Assembly: GCA_945918815.1 (NCBI GenBank) | Contig: CAMEIU010000009.1 | Coordinates: forward strand, 1-19,878 | DNA from: an uncultured Clostridia bacterium | GTDB taxonomy: Bacteria; Bacillota; Clostridia; Oscillospirales; Oscillospiraceae | DNA: 19,878 nt | Reading direction: 5' to 3' | Shown: piece after piece, positions 1 through 9,576 of the stretch | Layout of the letters: every line of letters begins with the position of its first letter | Numbering within the stretch: the first letter of the stretch is position 1 | Made by a program: the position numbers and the translations under genes | Notes under the pieces: model-generated | Databases searched by the model: none | What the model was told of the DNA's origin: nothing | The model's input: only the letters and a program-made list of their open reading frames with translations

Positions 1-2916
<2,916 letters not shown>

Positions 2917-2929
2917 GGAGGGGAACGAC

Positions 2930-4378
2930 ATGGGAAAACCCACTGGATTTATGGAGTATACCCGGCAGGTCAATCCTGCCTTGGAGCCGCTGGCGCGGAT
3001 CGAACACTATCAGGAGTTCCACAGCCGCCTCTCTCTGGAAGAGCGGCAGGAGCAGGGGGCCCGGTGCATGAACTGCGGCGTGCCCTTCTGCCAGTCCGGC
3101 ATGGAATTTGAGGGGAAGGTCTACGGCTGCCCCCTCCACAACCTGATTCCCGAGTGGAACGACATGACCTACAAGGGCAACCCCAGCCACGCCCTGTCCC
3201 GACTGCTGAAGACCAACAACTTCCCGGAGTTCACCGGCCGGGTCTGCCCGGCCCTCTGCGAAAAGGCCTGCGTCTGCGGCCTCCACGGCCAGCCGGTGAC
3301 GGTGCGGGAGAATGAACTGGAAATCATCGAGCAGGGCTTTGCCGAGGGATTGGTCAAGCCCAGAATTCCCGCCGCGCGCTCCGACAAAACCGTGGCCATC
3401 GTCGGCTCCGGCCCCGCCGGTCTGGCGGCGGCGGACCTCCTGAACCGCCGGGGCCATACGGTGACGGTATTCGAGCGGGACGACCGGCTGGGGGGCCTCC
3501 TGATGTACGGCATCCCCAACATGAAGCTGGACAAATGGGTGATTCTCCGCCGCATCGATCTCATGGCCCGGGAGGGCGTCCGGTTCCGGGTGGGCGTCAA
3601 CGTCAACACCCCGGAGGCGGCCCGGCAGCTTCTGGACCAATTCGACTGCGTGCTGCTCTGCTGCGGGGCAGGGAAGCCCCGGCCCCTGGAGCAGGCGGGA
3701 GACCTGCCCGGCGTCAGCTACGCCCTGCCCTATCTGAAGGCCGCCACCCGGAGCCTGATGAATCTCCATGAGGGAAATCCCCTGTCCGCCGCCGGAAAGC
3801 ATGTGGTGGTGGTGGGCGCGGGCGATACCAGCGCGGACTGTGTGGCCACGGCCATCCGCCAGGGCGCGGCCTCCGTGACCCAGCTGATCCGCAAGCCCAA
3901 GACCGCTGTGGAGCAGTCGAAAAACCTCTGGGGCGTGGAGATTCCCTTCCAGGACTACGCCGAGGAGGAAGCCGTGGCCAAGTTCGGCCAAAGCCCCCGC
4001 CGCTATGAGACCGTGGTGGAATCGGTCCAGACTGACGGAGAGGGAAAGCTCTGCGCCGTCACCACCGCCAAAACCTGCTGGGAGGGCCGCAAGATGCGGG
4101 TCCTGGAGGGCAGCGGTGAGACCATCCCGGCGGACCTGCTGCTGATCGCCAGCGGCTTCTCCGGCTGTGAGGAAGCGGTGTGCCAGAGCTTCGGCGTGGA
4201 GCTGTCCCACCGCGGCACGGCGGCCACGGCCCCCGACGGCCACGCCACCAACGTCCCCCGGGTCTTCACCGCCGGCGACATGCGCCGCGGCCCCTCCCTG
4301 GTGGTCTGGGCCATCGCCGAAGGAAGAACCGCGGCCAGAGAAGTGGATGAGTATCTGATGGGATACACCAATCTTTAA
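2930..4378 (+). CDS. gltD: Glutamate synthase small subunit (NADPH-dependent)
   Basis: FAD/iron-sulfur subunit that takes electrons from NADPH and passes them to the large subunit for reductive glutamate synthesis. 482 residues, normal for the family. The N-terminal part carries cysteines for 4Fe-4S clusters (C46, C49, C54, C67, then C106, C110, C114, C116). An FAD dinucleotide-binding motif GSGPAG lies at 159-164 and the NAD(P)H-binding motif GAGDTSADC at 296-304; near the C-terminus TAGDMRRGPSLVVWAI is the usual second FAD-contact region. The ATG at 2930 is preceded by AAGGAGGGG at 2915-2923, overlapping the gltB stop. The TAA at 4376-4378 abuts a dispersed repeat. No obvious U-tract terminator follows; the perfect hairpin at 4442-4476 may serve. 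Paralogous subunits of other reductases share this fold, but adjacency to gltB settles the role. Confidence 0.97.
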   Translation: MGKPTGFMEYTRQVNPALEPLARIEHYQEFHSRLSLEERQEQGARCMNCGVPFCQSGMEFEGKVYGCPLHNLIPEWNDMTYKGNPSHALSRLLKTNNFPEFTGRVCPALCEKACVCGLHGQPVTVRENELEIIEQGFAEGLVKPRIPAARSDKTVAIVGSGPAGLAAADLLNRRGHTVTVFERDDRLGGLLMYGIPNMKLDKWVILRRIDLMAREGVRFRVGVNVNTPEAARQLLDQFDCVLLCCGAGKPRPLEQAGDLPGVSYALPYLKAATRSLMNLHEGNPLSAAGKHVVVVGAGDTSADCVATAIRQGAASVTQLIRKPKTAVEQSKNLWGVEIPFQDYAEEEAVAKFGQSPRRYETVVESVQTDGEGKLCAVTTAKTCWEGRKMRVLEGSGETIPADLLLIASGFSGCEEAVCQSFGVELSHRGTAATAPDGHATNVPRVFTAGDMRRGPSLVVWAIAEGRTAAREVDEYLMGYTNL

Positions 4379-4425
4379 ATTGACAATTGACAATGAAGGT
4401 GTCGCTTCGCGACGAATTTGAAATT
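4379..4425 (+). repeat. Dispersed repeat family A, copy A1
   Basis: Starts right after the gltD stop with tandem ATTGACA units, then GAAGGTGTCGC, a TTC loop and GCGAC (stem 4401-4405 with 4409-4413), then an AT-rich tail. The same layout recurs near 9406, 9498, 10597, 19239 and (inverted) 19314, with different stem bases but retained pairing. AT-rich against GC-rich neighbouring genes. Confidence 0.75.
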
Positions 4426-4441
4426 ACACGTTTGCAACCAA

Positions 4442-4476
4442 GCCGTAGGGGCGACCGCAAGGGTCGCCCCTACGGC
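4442..4476. repeat. Repeat family B hairpin, copy B1
   Basis: Perfect 15-bp inverted repeat (4442-4456 with 4462-4476) with a 5-nt loop GCAAG. The 27 bases 4449-4475 are identical to the right arm of the larger element at 14840-14906. It lies between gltD and the hydrolase gene. It could stop gltBD transcription, but no uridine run follows, so a terminator role is only a guess. Confidence 0.8.
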
Positions 4477-4494
4477 GTTATGTAAGGTTTTTGG

Positions 4495-4523
4495 TTTACA
4501 ATGTTTTGCGTTTATGCTACACT
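4495..4523 (+). promoter_or_regulatory. Sigma-A type promoter for the hydrolase gene
   Basis: TTTACA at 4495-4500, a 17-bp spacer, and TACACT at 4518-4523 preceded by TG one base upstream (extended -10, TGCTACACT). Transcription would start near 4530, just before the ribosome binding site GGAGG at 4536-4540, giving a very short leader. Confidence 0.6.
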
Positions 4524-4547
4524 TGGGGAAAGATTGGAGGCAGGAGT

Positions 4548-5264
4548 ATGCATGTGACATTTTTGGGCCACAGCGGCTTTTTGGTGGAGCTGGAGCGGGT
4601 GTGCCTGTTGTTTGACTATTGGCAGGGAACCCTGCCGGAGCCGGTACAGGGCAAAGGCCTGGTGGCCTTTGCCAGCCACACACATCACGACCATTTCAAC
4701 CCGGCCATTTTTACCTACGGCGCCCGGTGGGACCGGGCGGATTATGTGCTGGGCAACGATATTCATGTGTCCGCCAAGCGAAAAGCGGAGCTGGGCGTCC
4801 GGGAAGAGACGTTTCATCGCCTGGGGCCGGACCGGGAAGCGGAATATCAGGGGGTCCACATCCGAACCCTTCGCTCCACCGACGCGGGCGTGGCGTTCCT
4901 GGTGGAGGCGGAAGGGAAGCGCCTCTACCACGCCGGGGACCTGAACTGGTGGTACTGGGACGAGGAAACAAAGGAAGACAACGACGCCATGACCGCCGCG
5001 TTCCGAAAGGAGGTCGCCAAGCTGAAGGATATTCCCATCGACCTGGCCTTCCTGACCCTGGACGGACGGCAGGCCCAGTACGCCTATCTTGGCTTTGACT
5101 ATTACATGACCCACTGCGCCATCGAAAAGGCCGTCCCCATGCACAGCTTCGGCGACTATGGCCCCCACAAAGAGATTTTGGAGGACCCGATCTCCGAGCC
5201 CTACCGGGAAAAAATTCTGCTCATGACCGAACCGGGAGAGACGGTACGGATCCAATCCATTTGA
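4548..5264 (+). CDS. Metallo-beta-lactamase-fold hydrolase, substrate unknown
   Basis: 238-residue cytoplasmic protein of the metallo-beta-lactamase superfamily, nearest in style to the UlaG/COG2220 group of metal-dependent hydrolases. The N-terminus (HVTFLGHSGFLVEL) is the typical first strands, HTHHDH at 44-49 is the metal-binding motif, and YHAGDLNWW (H128, D131) supplies further ligands. There is no signal peptide or membrane segment. The ATG at 4548 is chosen over the upstream in-frame TTG at 4491 because GGAGG at 4536-4540 precedes it, homology-like sequence begins there, and the predicted promoter overlaps the upstream extension. It appears monocistronic: own promoter, then a terminator at 5313-5349. 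Neither the sequence nor the neighbours (nitrogen assimilation, polyamine uptake) reveal the substrate; a phosphodiester or lactone is possible for the family but unproven. Confidence 0.85.
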   Translation: MHVTFLGHSGFLVELERVCLLFDYWQGTLPEPVQGKGLVAFASHTHHDHFNPAIFTYGARWDRADYVLGNDIHVSAKRKAELGVREETFHRLGPDREAEYQGVHIRTLRSTDAGVAFLVEAEGKRLYHAGDLNWWYWDEETKEDNDAMTAAFRKEVAKLKDIPIDLAFLTLDGRQAQYAYLGFDYYMTHCAIEKAVPMHSFGDYGPHKEILEDPISEPYREKILLMTEPGETVRIQSI

Positions 5265-5268
5265 GCAT

Positions 5269-5297
5269 CCTCGTGCCCCCTCGAAGGGGGCGCGAGG
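5269..5297. repeat. Hairpin after the hydrolase gene, sharing a motif with other gaps (motif D)
   Basis: CCTCGTGCCCCCT pairs with AGGGGGCGCGAGG (13 bp with one G-T pair) around a CGA loop. Read on the minus strand it contains CGCACCCTCGCGCCCCCTTC, which recurs at about 9468-9487 on the plus strand; a shorter GCACCCTCGTGC lies at 10664-10675. It is therefore part of the dispersed repeat set and may also assist termination. Confidence 0.6.
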
Positions 5298-5312
5298 GTG
5301 CGGAGATAGAAT

Positions 5313-5349
5313 ACGCGCCTTTCCCGGTTTTTTGGGAAAGGCGCGTTTT
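5313..5349. terminator. Shared bidirectional terminator between the hydrolase gene and potD
   Basis: 13-bp perfect stem, ACGCGCCTTTCCC at 5313-5325 with GGGAAAGGCGCGT at 5334-5346, loop of 8, followed by TTTT at 5346-5349. It lies between two convergent genes, two bases beyond the potD stop. The plus-strand U-run is good; on the minus strand the following bases are less U-rich, so termination of pot transcripts is less certain. Confidence 0.85.
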
Positions 5350-5350
5350 G

Positions 5351-6550
5351 CTATGCTTGATTGGTTCTCCGGCTGATGCCTCTTCGGGCCAGCTTTCTTC
5401 TGCGGTGGAGCTTCAGGATGACGGTCAGAGCGATGGCCGCGAGCAGCAGGGCGGCCCCGGCGATGAGATAGCCGGTGGTGTCGCTGCCGGAGGTCTTGAC
5501 GCTGAGCCACAGGCTGTCCATGAGCTGGCTGGTTTCCAGATCCAGGGCGCTGAAGCTCTCACTGTTGGCCAATACTTCGTCGCTGGGATAGGCAATCTCG
5601 CTCTCAGCCACCTCCGGGTCCATGTAATTCTTGGCCTCGGAGATGGGGGCGGAGTAGCCCAGGTATTCCAGATTCTCGCCGCAGATCTCCGGCTTGCACA
5701 GGAAGTTGATGAAGGCCTCGGCCCCTTCCTGGTTGGTGCAGCCCTTGGGAATGCAGGCGGCGTCGATGAAGACATTGAAGCCCTCCTCCGGGAAGTAGAA
5801 GCCCAGGTCTTCGTTTTCCTCCAGCATGTAGAGGTAGTCGCCGGCGTAGTAGGGAGCGATCCAGGCCTCTTCGCGGATCATCTTGTCATAGATCTGGTCC
5901 ATGACGTGGCCCTGGAGAATGGGCTTCTGCTCGCTGAGCAGGCTGGCGCAGCTGCGCAGCTCCGTGGGGTCCTGGGTGTTCAGACTGTAGCCCAGGAGGG
6001 ATTCGGCAATGGCGAAGGCGTCCCGGCAGTTGTCAAACATGAGAATCTTTCCGGCGTACTTGCTGTTCCACAGCAGGTCCCAGCCGCCCACGTCATCCTC
6101 GTCCACATACTTGGTGTTGTAGATGACGCCCACGGTGCCCCAGGTATAGGGCACGCTGTACCGGTTCTCCGGGTCGTAAGCCTGGTTTTTGAAGGCTTCG
6201 TCCACATACCGGTAGTTGGGAATGTTGTCGAAGTTCAGAGGCTCCAGCATGTCCTCGGCGATCAGGCGGCCGATCATATAGTCGGAGGGGATGATCACGT
6301 CGTAGGTGGAGCCGCCGGTTTTCAGCTTGGTGTAGAGGCTCTCGTTGCTGTCATAGGTCAGGTAGTGGACCTTGATGCCGGTCTCGGCCTCGAATTCCTC
6401 GATGACGTCCACATAGCCATCGGAGCCGTCGGAGATATACTGGCCCCAGTTGTAGACTGTGATCTCATTGGAGGCGGCGGCCGCCGGGAACACCAGACAG
6501 GGGAGCAGCAGGGCCAAAAGCAGGGGCAGGATCAAAAGCCGTTTCTTCAT
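5351..6550 (-). CDS. potD: Spermidine/putrescine ABC transporter, substrate-binding protein, C-terminally membrane-anchored
   Basis: Extracytoplasmic polyamine-binding component of the importer. 399 residues. Residues 1-26 form a signal peptide (MKKR, then a leucine-rich core ending in AAAA before S27). The mature domain opens with ITVYNWGQYI, the usual start of PotD/PotF proteins, and includes YDVIIPSDYM and YSVPYTWGTVGVIYN. Near the end, about residues 361-381 form a hydrophobic helix followed by an arginine/lysine-rich tail (HRRRKLARR), predicting an outside domain with a short cytoplasmic tail. Gram-positive binding proteins are usually lipoproteins; here the only Cys in the signal (C18, context LLPC) is a poor lipobox, so the C-terminal helix probably anchors the protein. 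Last gene of the operon, overlapping potC by 4 bp. Specificity for spermidine versus putrescine cannot be read from the sequence. Confidence 0.92.
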   Translation of the reverse strand: MKKRLLILPLLLALLLPCLVFPAAAASNEITVYNWGQYISDGSDGYVDVIEEFEAETGIKVHYLTYDSNESLYTKLKTGGSTYDVIIPSDYMIGRLIAEDMLEPLNFDNIPNYRYVDEAFKNQAYDPENRYSVPYTWGTVGVIYNTKYVDEDDVGGWDLLWNSKYAGKILMFDNCRDAFAIAESLLGYSLNTQDPTELRSCASLLSEQKPILQGHVMDQIYDKMIREEAWIAPYYAGDYLYMLEENEDLGFYFPEEGFNVFIDAACIPKGCTNQEGAEAFINFLCKPEICGENLEYLGYSAPISEAKNYMDPEVAESEIAYPSDEVLANSESFSALDLETSQLMDSLWLSVKTSGSDTTGYLIAGAALLLAAIALTVILKLHRRRKLARRGISRRTNQA

Positions 6551-7362
6551 GCCCGCACCCCCCGCTTTTTCTGCTTCCGCTCGGCGTCCTTGCCCTGGAG
6601 CAGGTTCATGGCCACCATCATGACGAGAATGACCAGGAACATCAGGGTGAACAGGGCGTAGATCTTGGGATGGATGGGCTTCTTGGTGTAGTTGTAAATC
6701 TCCACCGGCAATGTGATGAAGCTGGAGCCGGTGACGAAGTAGCTGATGACGAAGTCGTCGAGGCTCATGGTGAAGGCCATCATGAAGCCGGAAATGACGC
6801 CGGGCATGATCTCATGGAGAATGACCTTGAAGAAGGCCTGGCCCGGGGTGCAGCCCAGATCCAGGGCGGCTTCCTCCAGGTCCGGGTCCATCTGGGTCAG
6901 CTTCGGCAGCACCGAGAGAATGACGTAGGGCAGATTGAAGGTGATGTGGGCGATGAGCAGGGTCCAGAAGCCGAGGATGGACTTGACCTTCAGCAGCGTT
7001 CCCGTGAAGGAGAACAGCAAGGCCAAAGACACGCCGGTGACGATGTCCGGATTGGTCATGGGAATGTTGGTCAGAGTCATGACCGCGCTCCGCAGGCGTC
7101 CCCGGCTGTTGTGGAGGCCCACGGCGGCCATGGTGCCCAGGACCGTGGCGATGAAGCTGGCCAGCACGGAGATGATCAGAGAGTTCCGCAGCAGGGCCAG
7201 CAGACTGCCGTCCCGGAACAGCTCCGCATAGCGGGACAGGGTGAAGCCCTTGAACACGGCGATGTCGGTGCCCGTGTTGAAGGAGGCCACCGCCAGGACG
7301 ATCATGGGGATATAGAGGAAGATGAACACCAGCACGGTGAACACACGGCAGAATTTTTTCAC
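6547..7362 (-). CDS. potC: Spermidine/putrescine ABC transporter permease PotC
   Basis: Inner-membrane permease subunit, 271 residues with about six hydrophobic segments, pairing with PotB to form the channel. The EAA loop that docks onto the ATPase is clear: EEAALDLGCTPGQAFFKVIL, followed by a proline/glycine stretch (MPGVISG). The start codon is GTG at 7360-7362, fused to the potB stop in a GTGA overlap and preceded on the minus strand by AAGGAG (plus positions 7373-7378). Its TGA overlaps the potD ATG as ATGA, so translation of the three genes is likely coupled. Binding-protein-dependent permeases for other solutes share the fold; assignment to PotC rests on position between potB and potD and on the family-like sequence. 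Confidence 0.92.
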   Translation of the reverse strand: MKKFCRVFTVLVFIFLYIPMIVLAVASFNTGTDIAVFKGFTLSRYAELFRDGSLLALLRNSLIISVLASFIATVLGTMAAVGLHNSRGRLRSAVMTLTNIPMTNPDIVTGVSLALLFSFTGTLLKVKSILGFWTLLIAHITFNLPYVILSVLPKLTQMDPDLEEAALDLGCTPGQAFFKVILHEIMPGVISGFMMAFTMSLDDFVISYFVTGSSFITLPVEIYNYTKKPIHPKIYALFTLMFLVILVMMVAMNLLQGKDAERKQKKRGVRA

Positions 7363-8174
7363 GGCGTCACCACTCCTTCCTCCTCGGAATCCGTAAAGCG
7401 GTTCATGAAGCCGATGCAGATGAAAATCAGAATCATCATCACCAGACTCAATGCCGCGCCCAGGTTCGGGTTATAGGCGGTCTTGAACTGGCTCTCGATG
7501 ACGTCGCCGATCATGGTGGTGCCGGTGCTGCCCAGCTTCTGGGAGATGTAGAAGGTGGACACGGCGGGCACAAAGACCATGGTGATGCCGGAGATGATGC
7601 CGGGCACCGACAGCGGCAGGATGACCTTGGTGAAGACCCGCTTGTGGTCGCAGCCCAGGTCCTGGGCGGCTTCAATGAGCCTGGGGTCGATCTTCATGAT
7701 GACGGTGTAGAGGGGCGTGATCATATAGGGCAGGTAGTTGTAGACCATGCCCAGAATGACGGCCCCGCTGTTGCGGATCAGGGGCAGAGGCTTGAGGCCC
7801 AGAGACGACACCACGCGGTTGATGATGCCCGTGTCCTCCAGCATGGCCACCCAGGCCAGGGTGCGGAGCAGGAAGCTCATGCACATGGGCAGCATGACCA
7901 GCATGGACAGGAACCGCTGCCATTTGGGGTTGGCCTGGGCGATGGTGTAGGCCACGGGATAGCCGATGACCAGGCAGATGGCCGCCGAGGCCAGGGACAG
8001 GAAAATGGACCGGAGGAAAATGGGCAGATAGGTGCTGAGATTGCTCAGGTTGGCAAAGGTGAACTGCCCGGTGATGGAGTCGGTGAAGGCGTAGTAGATG
8101 ACCACGCCCAGAGGGATGAGGGTAAACACCGTCATCCACGCCACATAGGGCGCCAGCAGTCGCTTACTCTTCAT
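7359..8174 (-). CDS. potB: Spermidine/putrescine ABC transporter permease PotB
   Basis: First permease of the importer, 271 residues, with about six membrane segments; the first follows a short basic N-terminus (MKSKRLLAPYVAWMTVFTLI). The cytoplasmic EAA motif reads IEAAQDLGCDHKRVFTKVIL followed by SVPGIISG, matching the equivalent loop in PotC. The ATG at 8172-8174 lies inside the end of potA (11-bp overlap), with ACGGAG a few bases upstream as ribosome binding site. It ends in a 4-bp overlap with the GTG of potC. Gene order A-B-C-D equals the classical potABCD operon. The sequence shows no truncation or unusual features. Confidence 0.92.
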   Translation of the reverse strand: MKSKRLLAPYVAWMTVFTLIPLGVVIYYAFTDSITGQFTFANLSNLSTYLPIFLRSIFLSLASAAICLVIGYPVAYTIAQANPKWQRFLSMLVMLPMCMSFLLRTLAWVAMLEDTGIINRVVSSLGLKPLPLIRNSGAVILGMVYNYLPYMITPLYTVIMKIDPRLIEAAQDLGCDHKRVFTKVILPLSVPGIISGITMVFVPAVSTFYISQKLGSTGTTMIGDVIESQFKTAYNPNLGAALSLVMMILIFICIGFMNRFTDSEEEGVVTP

Positions 8175-9282
8175 CGGCTCCGTCCTCCGCGATCTCGTCG
8201 TACTCCGCGCTGTAGGAGCTGTAGTCGCCGAACATGCCGGAGTATTCGCTCTTGCGCATGACGTGGATGTCCTCCGGGTTCAGGCGGATGCCCACCCGCT
8301 TGCCCACGGGCTGATAGTCCGTGGTCTGAATGAGCCACTTAAAGCCCTTGAAGTCCACGATGATGTCGTACTGCATGCCCTTGAAGGTGATGGAGGTGAC
8401 GGTGCCGCACAGGTGCCCCTGGTCGGCCTCCACAAAGTCGATGTCCTCGGGCCGGATGACCACGTCCACCGGCTCCCGGGGAGAGAAGCCTTTATCCACG
8501 CACTGGAACCTGCGGCCGAAGAACTCCACGCAGTAGTCCTCGATCATGACGCCGTCGAGGATGTTGCTCTCGCCGATGAAGTCGGCCACAAAGGCGTTCT
8601 TCGGCTCGTTGTAGATGTCCTCGGGCCGGCCGATCTGCTGGATGCGGCCCTTGTCCATGACCACGATGGTGTCGGACATGGAGAGGGCTTCCTCCTGGTC
8701 GTGGGTGACATAGATAAAGGTGATGCCGAGGGCCTGCTGGATGCGCTTCAATTCGTTCTGCATATCCTTCCGAAGCCGCAGGTCCAAAGCGCCCAGGGGC
8801 TCGTCCAATAACAGAACCTTGGGCCGGTTTACCAGAGCCCGGGCGATGGCAACCCGCTGCTGCTGGCCGCCGGAGAGCTGGGTGACCTTCCGGTTCTCAA
8901 AGCCGCGGAGGCTGACGATGTCCAGCATGTCCTCCACCCGCTGGTCGATCTCCAGCTCCGGCAGCTTGGCAATGCGCAGGCCGAAGGCGATGTTGTCGTA
9001 GACGTCCAGATGCGGGAACAGGGCGTACCGCTGGAACACGGTGTTGATTTTTCGCTTGTAGGAGGGCACGTTGTTGATCTTCTGCCCGTCAAAAAACACA
9101 TCACCGGAGGTCGGCGTCAGAAAGCCGCCGATAATGCGCAGGGTTGTGGTCTTGCCGCAGCCGCTGGGCCCCAGTAATGTGAGAAATTCATGGTCGTTGA
9201 TGTAAAGGTTGATGTTGTCGAGGATGGTTTCCCCATCGAATTCCATGGTGAGATTCGTCAAACGAATCAGCTCTTTTGCCAT
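8164..9282 (-). CDS. potA: Spermidine/putrescine ABC transporter ATP-binding protein PotA
   Basis: ATPase that powers polyamine uptake at the cytoplasmic face of PotB/PotC. 372 residues. Walker A GPSGCGKTT at 38-46, Q-loop Q84, ABC signature LSGGQ at 136-140, Walker B VLLLDE at 156-161 and switch histidine H194 (VTHDQEE) are all present, so it should be active. From about residue 240 the C-terminal part looks like the TOBE-type regulatory domain of the PotA/MalK class (RPEDIDFVE, IRLNPEDIHVM). An acidic tail ends the protein (EIAEDGADEE). The ATG at 9280-9282 follows a strong GGGGGAGGA on the minus strand (plus about 9286-9294). First gene of the operon, with a promoter at 9345-9373. Confidence 0.94.
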   Translation of the reverse strand: MAKELIRLTNLTMEFDGETILDNINLYINDHEFLTLLGPSGCGKTTTLRIIGGFLTPTSGDVFFDGQKINNVPSYKRKINTVFQRYALFPHLDVYDNIAFGLRIAKLPELEIDQRVEDMLDIVSLRGFENRKVTQLSGGQQQRVAIARALVNRPKVLLLDEPLGALDLRLRKDMQNELKRIQQALGITFIYVTHDQEEALSMSDTIVVMDKGRIQQIGRPEDIYNEPKNAFVADFIGESNILDGVMIEDYCVEFFGRRFQCVDKGFSPREPVDVVIRPEDIDFVEADQGHLCGTVTSITFKGMQYDIIVDFKGFKWLIQTTDYQPVGKRVGIRLNPEDIHVMRKSEYSGMFGDYSSYSAEYDEIAEDGADEE

Positions 9283-9344
9283 GTATCCTCCCCCATTTCC
9301 AAATCATTTTTCTTTTCTTTCGCGTAAAAAAGTACACTAGTGCA

Positions 9345-9373
9345 AATATATAGGGGATTGCCCCCCTTGTCAA
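9345..9373 (-). promoter_or_regulatory. Promoter of the potABCD operon with nested inverted repeat
   Basis: On the minus strand, TTGACA (plus 9368-9373), a 17-bp spacer, and TATATT (plus 9345-9350): a near-consensus sigma-A promoter. The spacer contains AGGGG...CCCCT (plus 9352-9367) as an inverted repeat, and the predicted start region holds the 8-bp palindrome CACTAGTG at 9335-9342. Either could be an operator; no regulator is identifiable here. Confidence 0.8.
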
Positions 9374-9405
9374 TGGTTTCAGACGGAAAAACGACAAATT
9401 TTTTA

Positions 9406-9455
9406 AATGGACAATGTACAATGAACAATGAAGGTATCCGCTGGCGCGGATATTT
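9406..9455 (+). repeat. Dispersed repeat family A, copy A2
   Basis: AATGGACAATGTACAATG-type units, then GAAGG and a 7-bp hairpin TATCCGC (9435-9441) / GCGGATA (9446-9452) with a TGGC loop. Diverged copy of the family, between potA and the pseudouridine synthase gene. It is followed at about 9468-9487 by motif D (GCACCCTCGCGCCCCCTTC), also found inverted at 5269-5302. Confidence 0.65.
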
Positions 9456-9497
9456 TAAAATTCTCACCGCACCCTCGCGCCCCCTTCGGCCAGAAAA

Positions 9498-9573
9498 ATG
9501 AATAATGAATATTGAAAAGTGAATAATTGAGGTGTCCCTTCGGGACGATTGAAATATATCCCCGAAGGGGATA
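9498..9573 (+). repeat. Dispersed repeat family A, copy A3 with an inverted partner hairpin
   Basis: A decayed AT-rich repeat region (GAATAATGAATATTGAA) leads into a GTCCC-TTC-GGGAC hairpin (9534-9546). Bases 9529-9555 are identical to 10629-10655 (27 nt). Immediately after, TATCCCC (9557-9563) / GGGGATA (9567-9573) with a GAA loop is the same kind of hairpin in inverted orientation. The second hairpin ends 3 bp from the stop of the pseudouridine synthase gene and might help end its transcript. Confidence 0.7.
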
Positions 9574-9576
9574 CCT

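Noticed and set aside
6496..6499. Lipoprotein lipobox in PotD around C18
   Set aside because: The context LLPC has proline before the cysteine, an AAAA signal-peptidase site follows, and a C-terminal helix offers another anchor.
5261..6661. 466-codon open frame on the plus strand opposite potD
   Set aside because: Shadow of potD; it crosses the terminator and has no ribosome binding site or family resemblance.
9283..9344. Riboswitch or attenuator in the potA leader
   Set aside because: Only about 55 nt of AT-rich leader between predicted start and ATG; no stable alternative hairpins or U-tract terminator.
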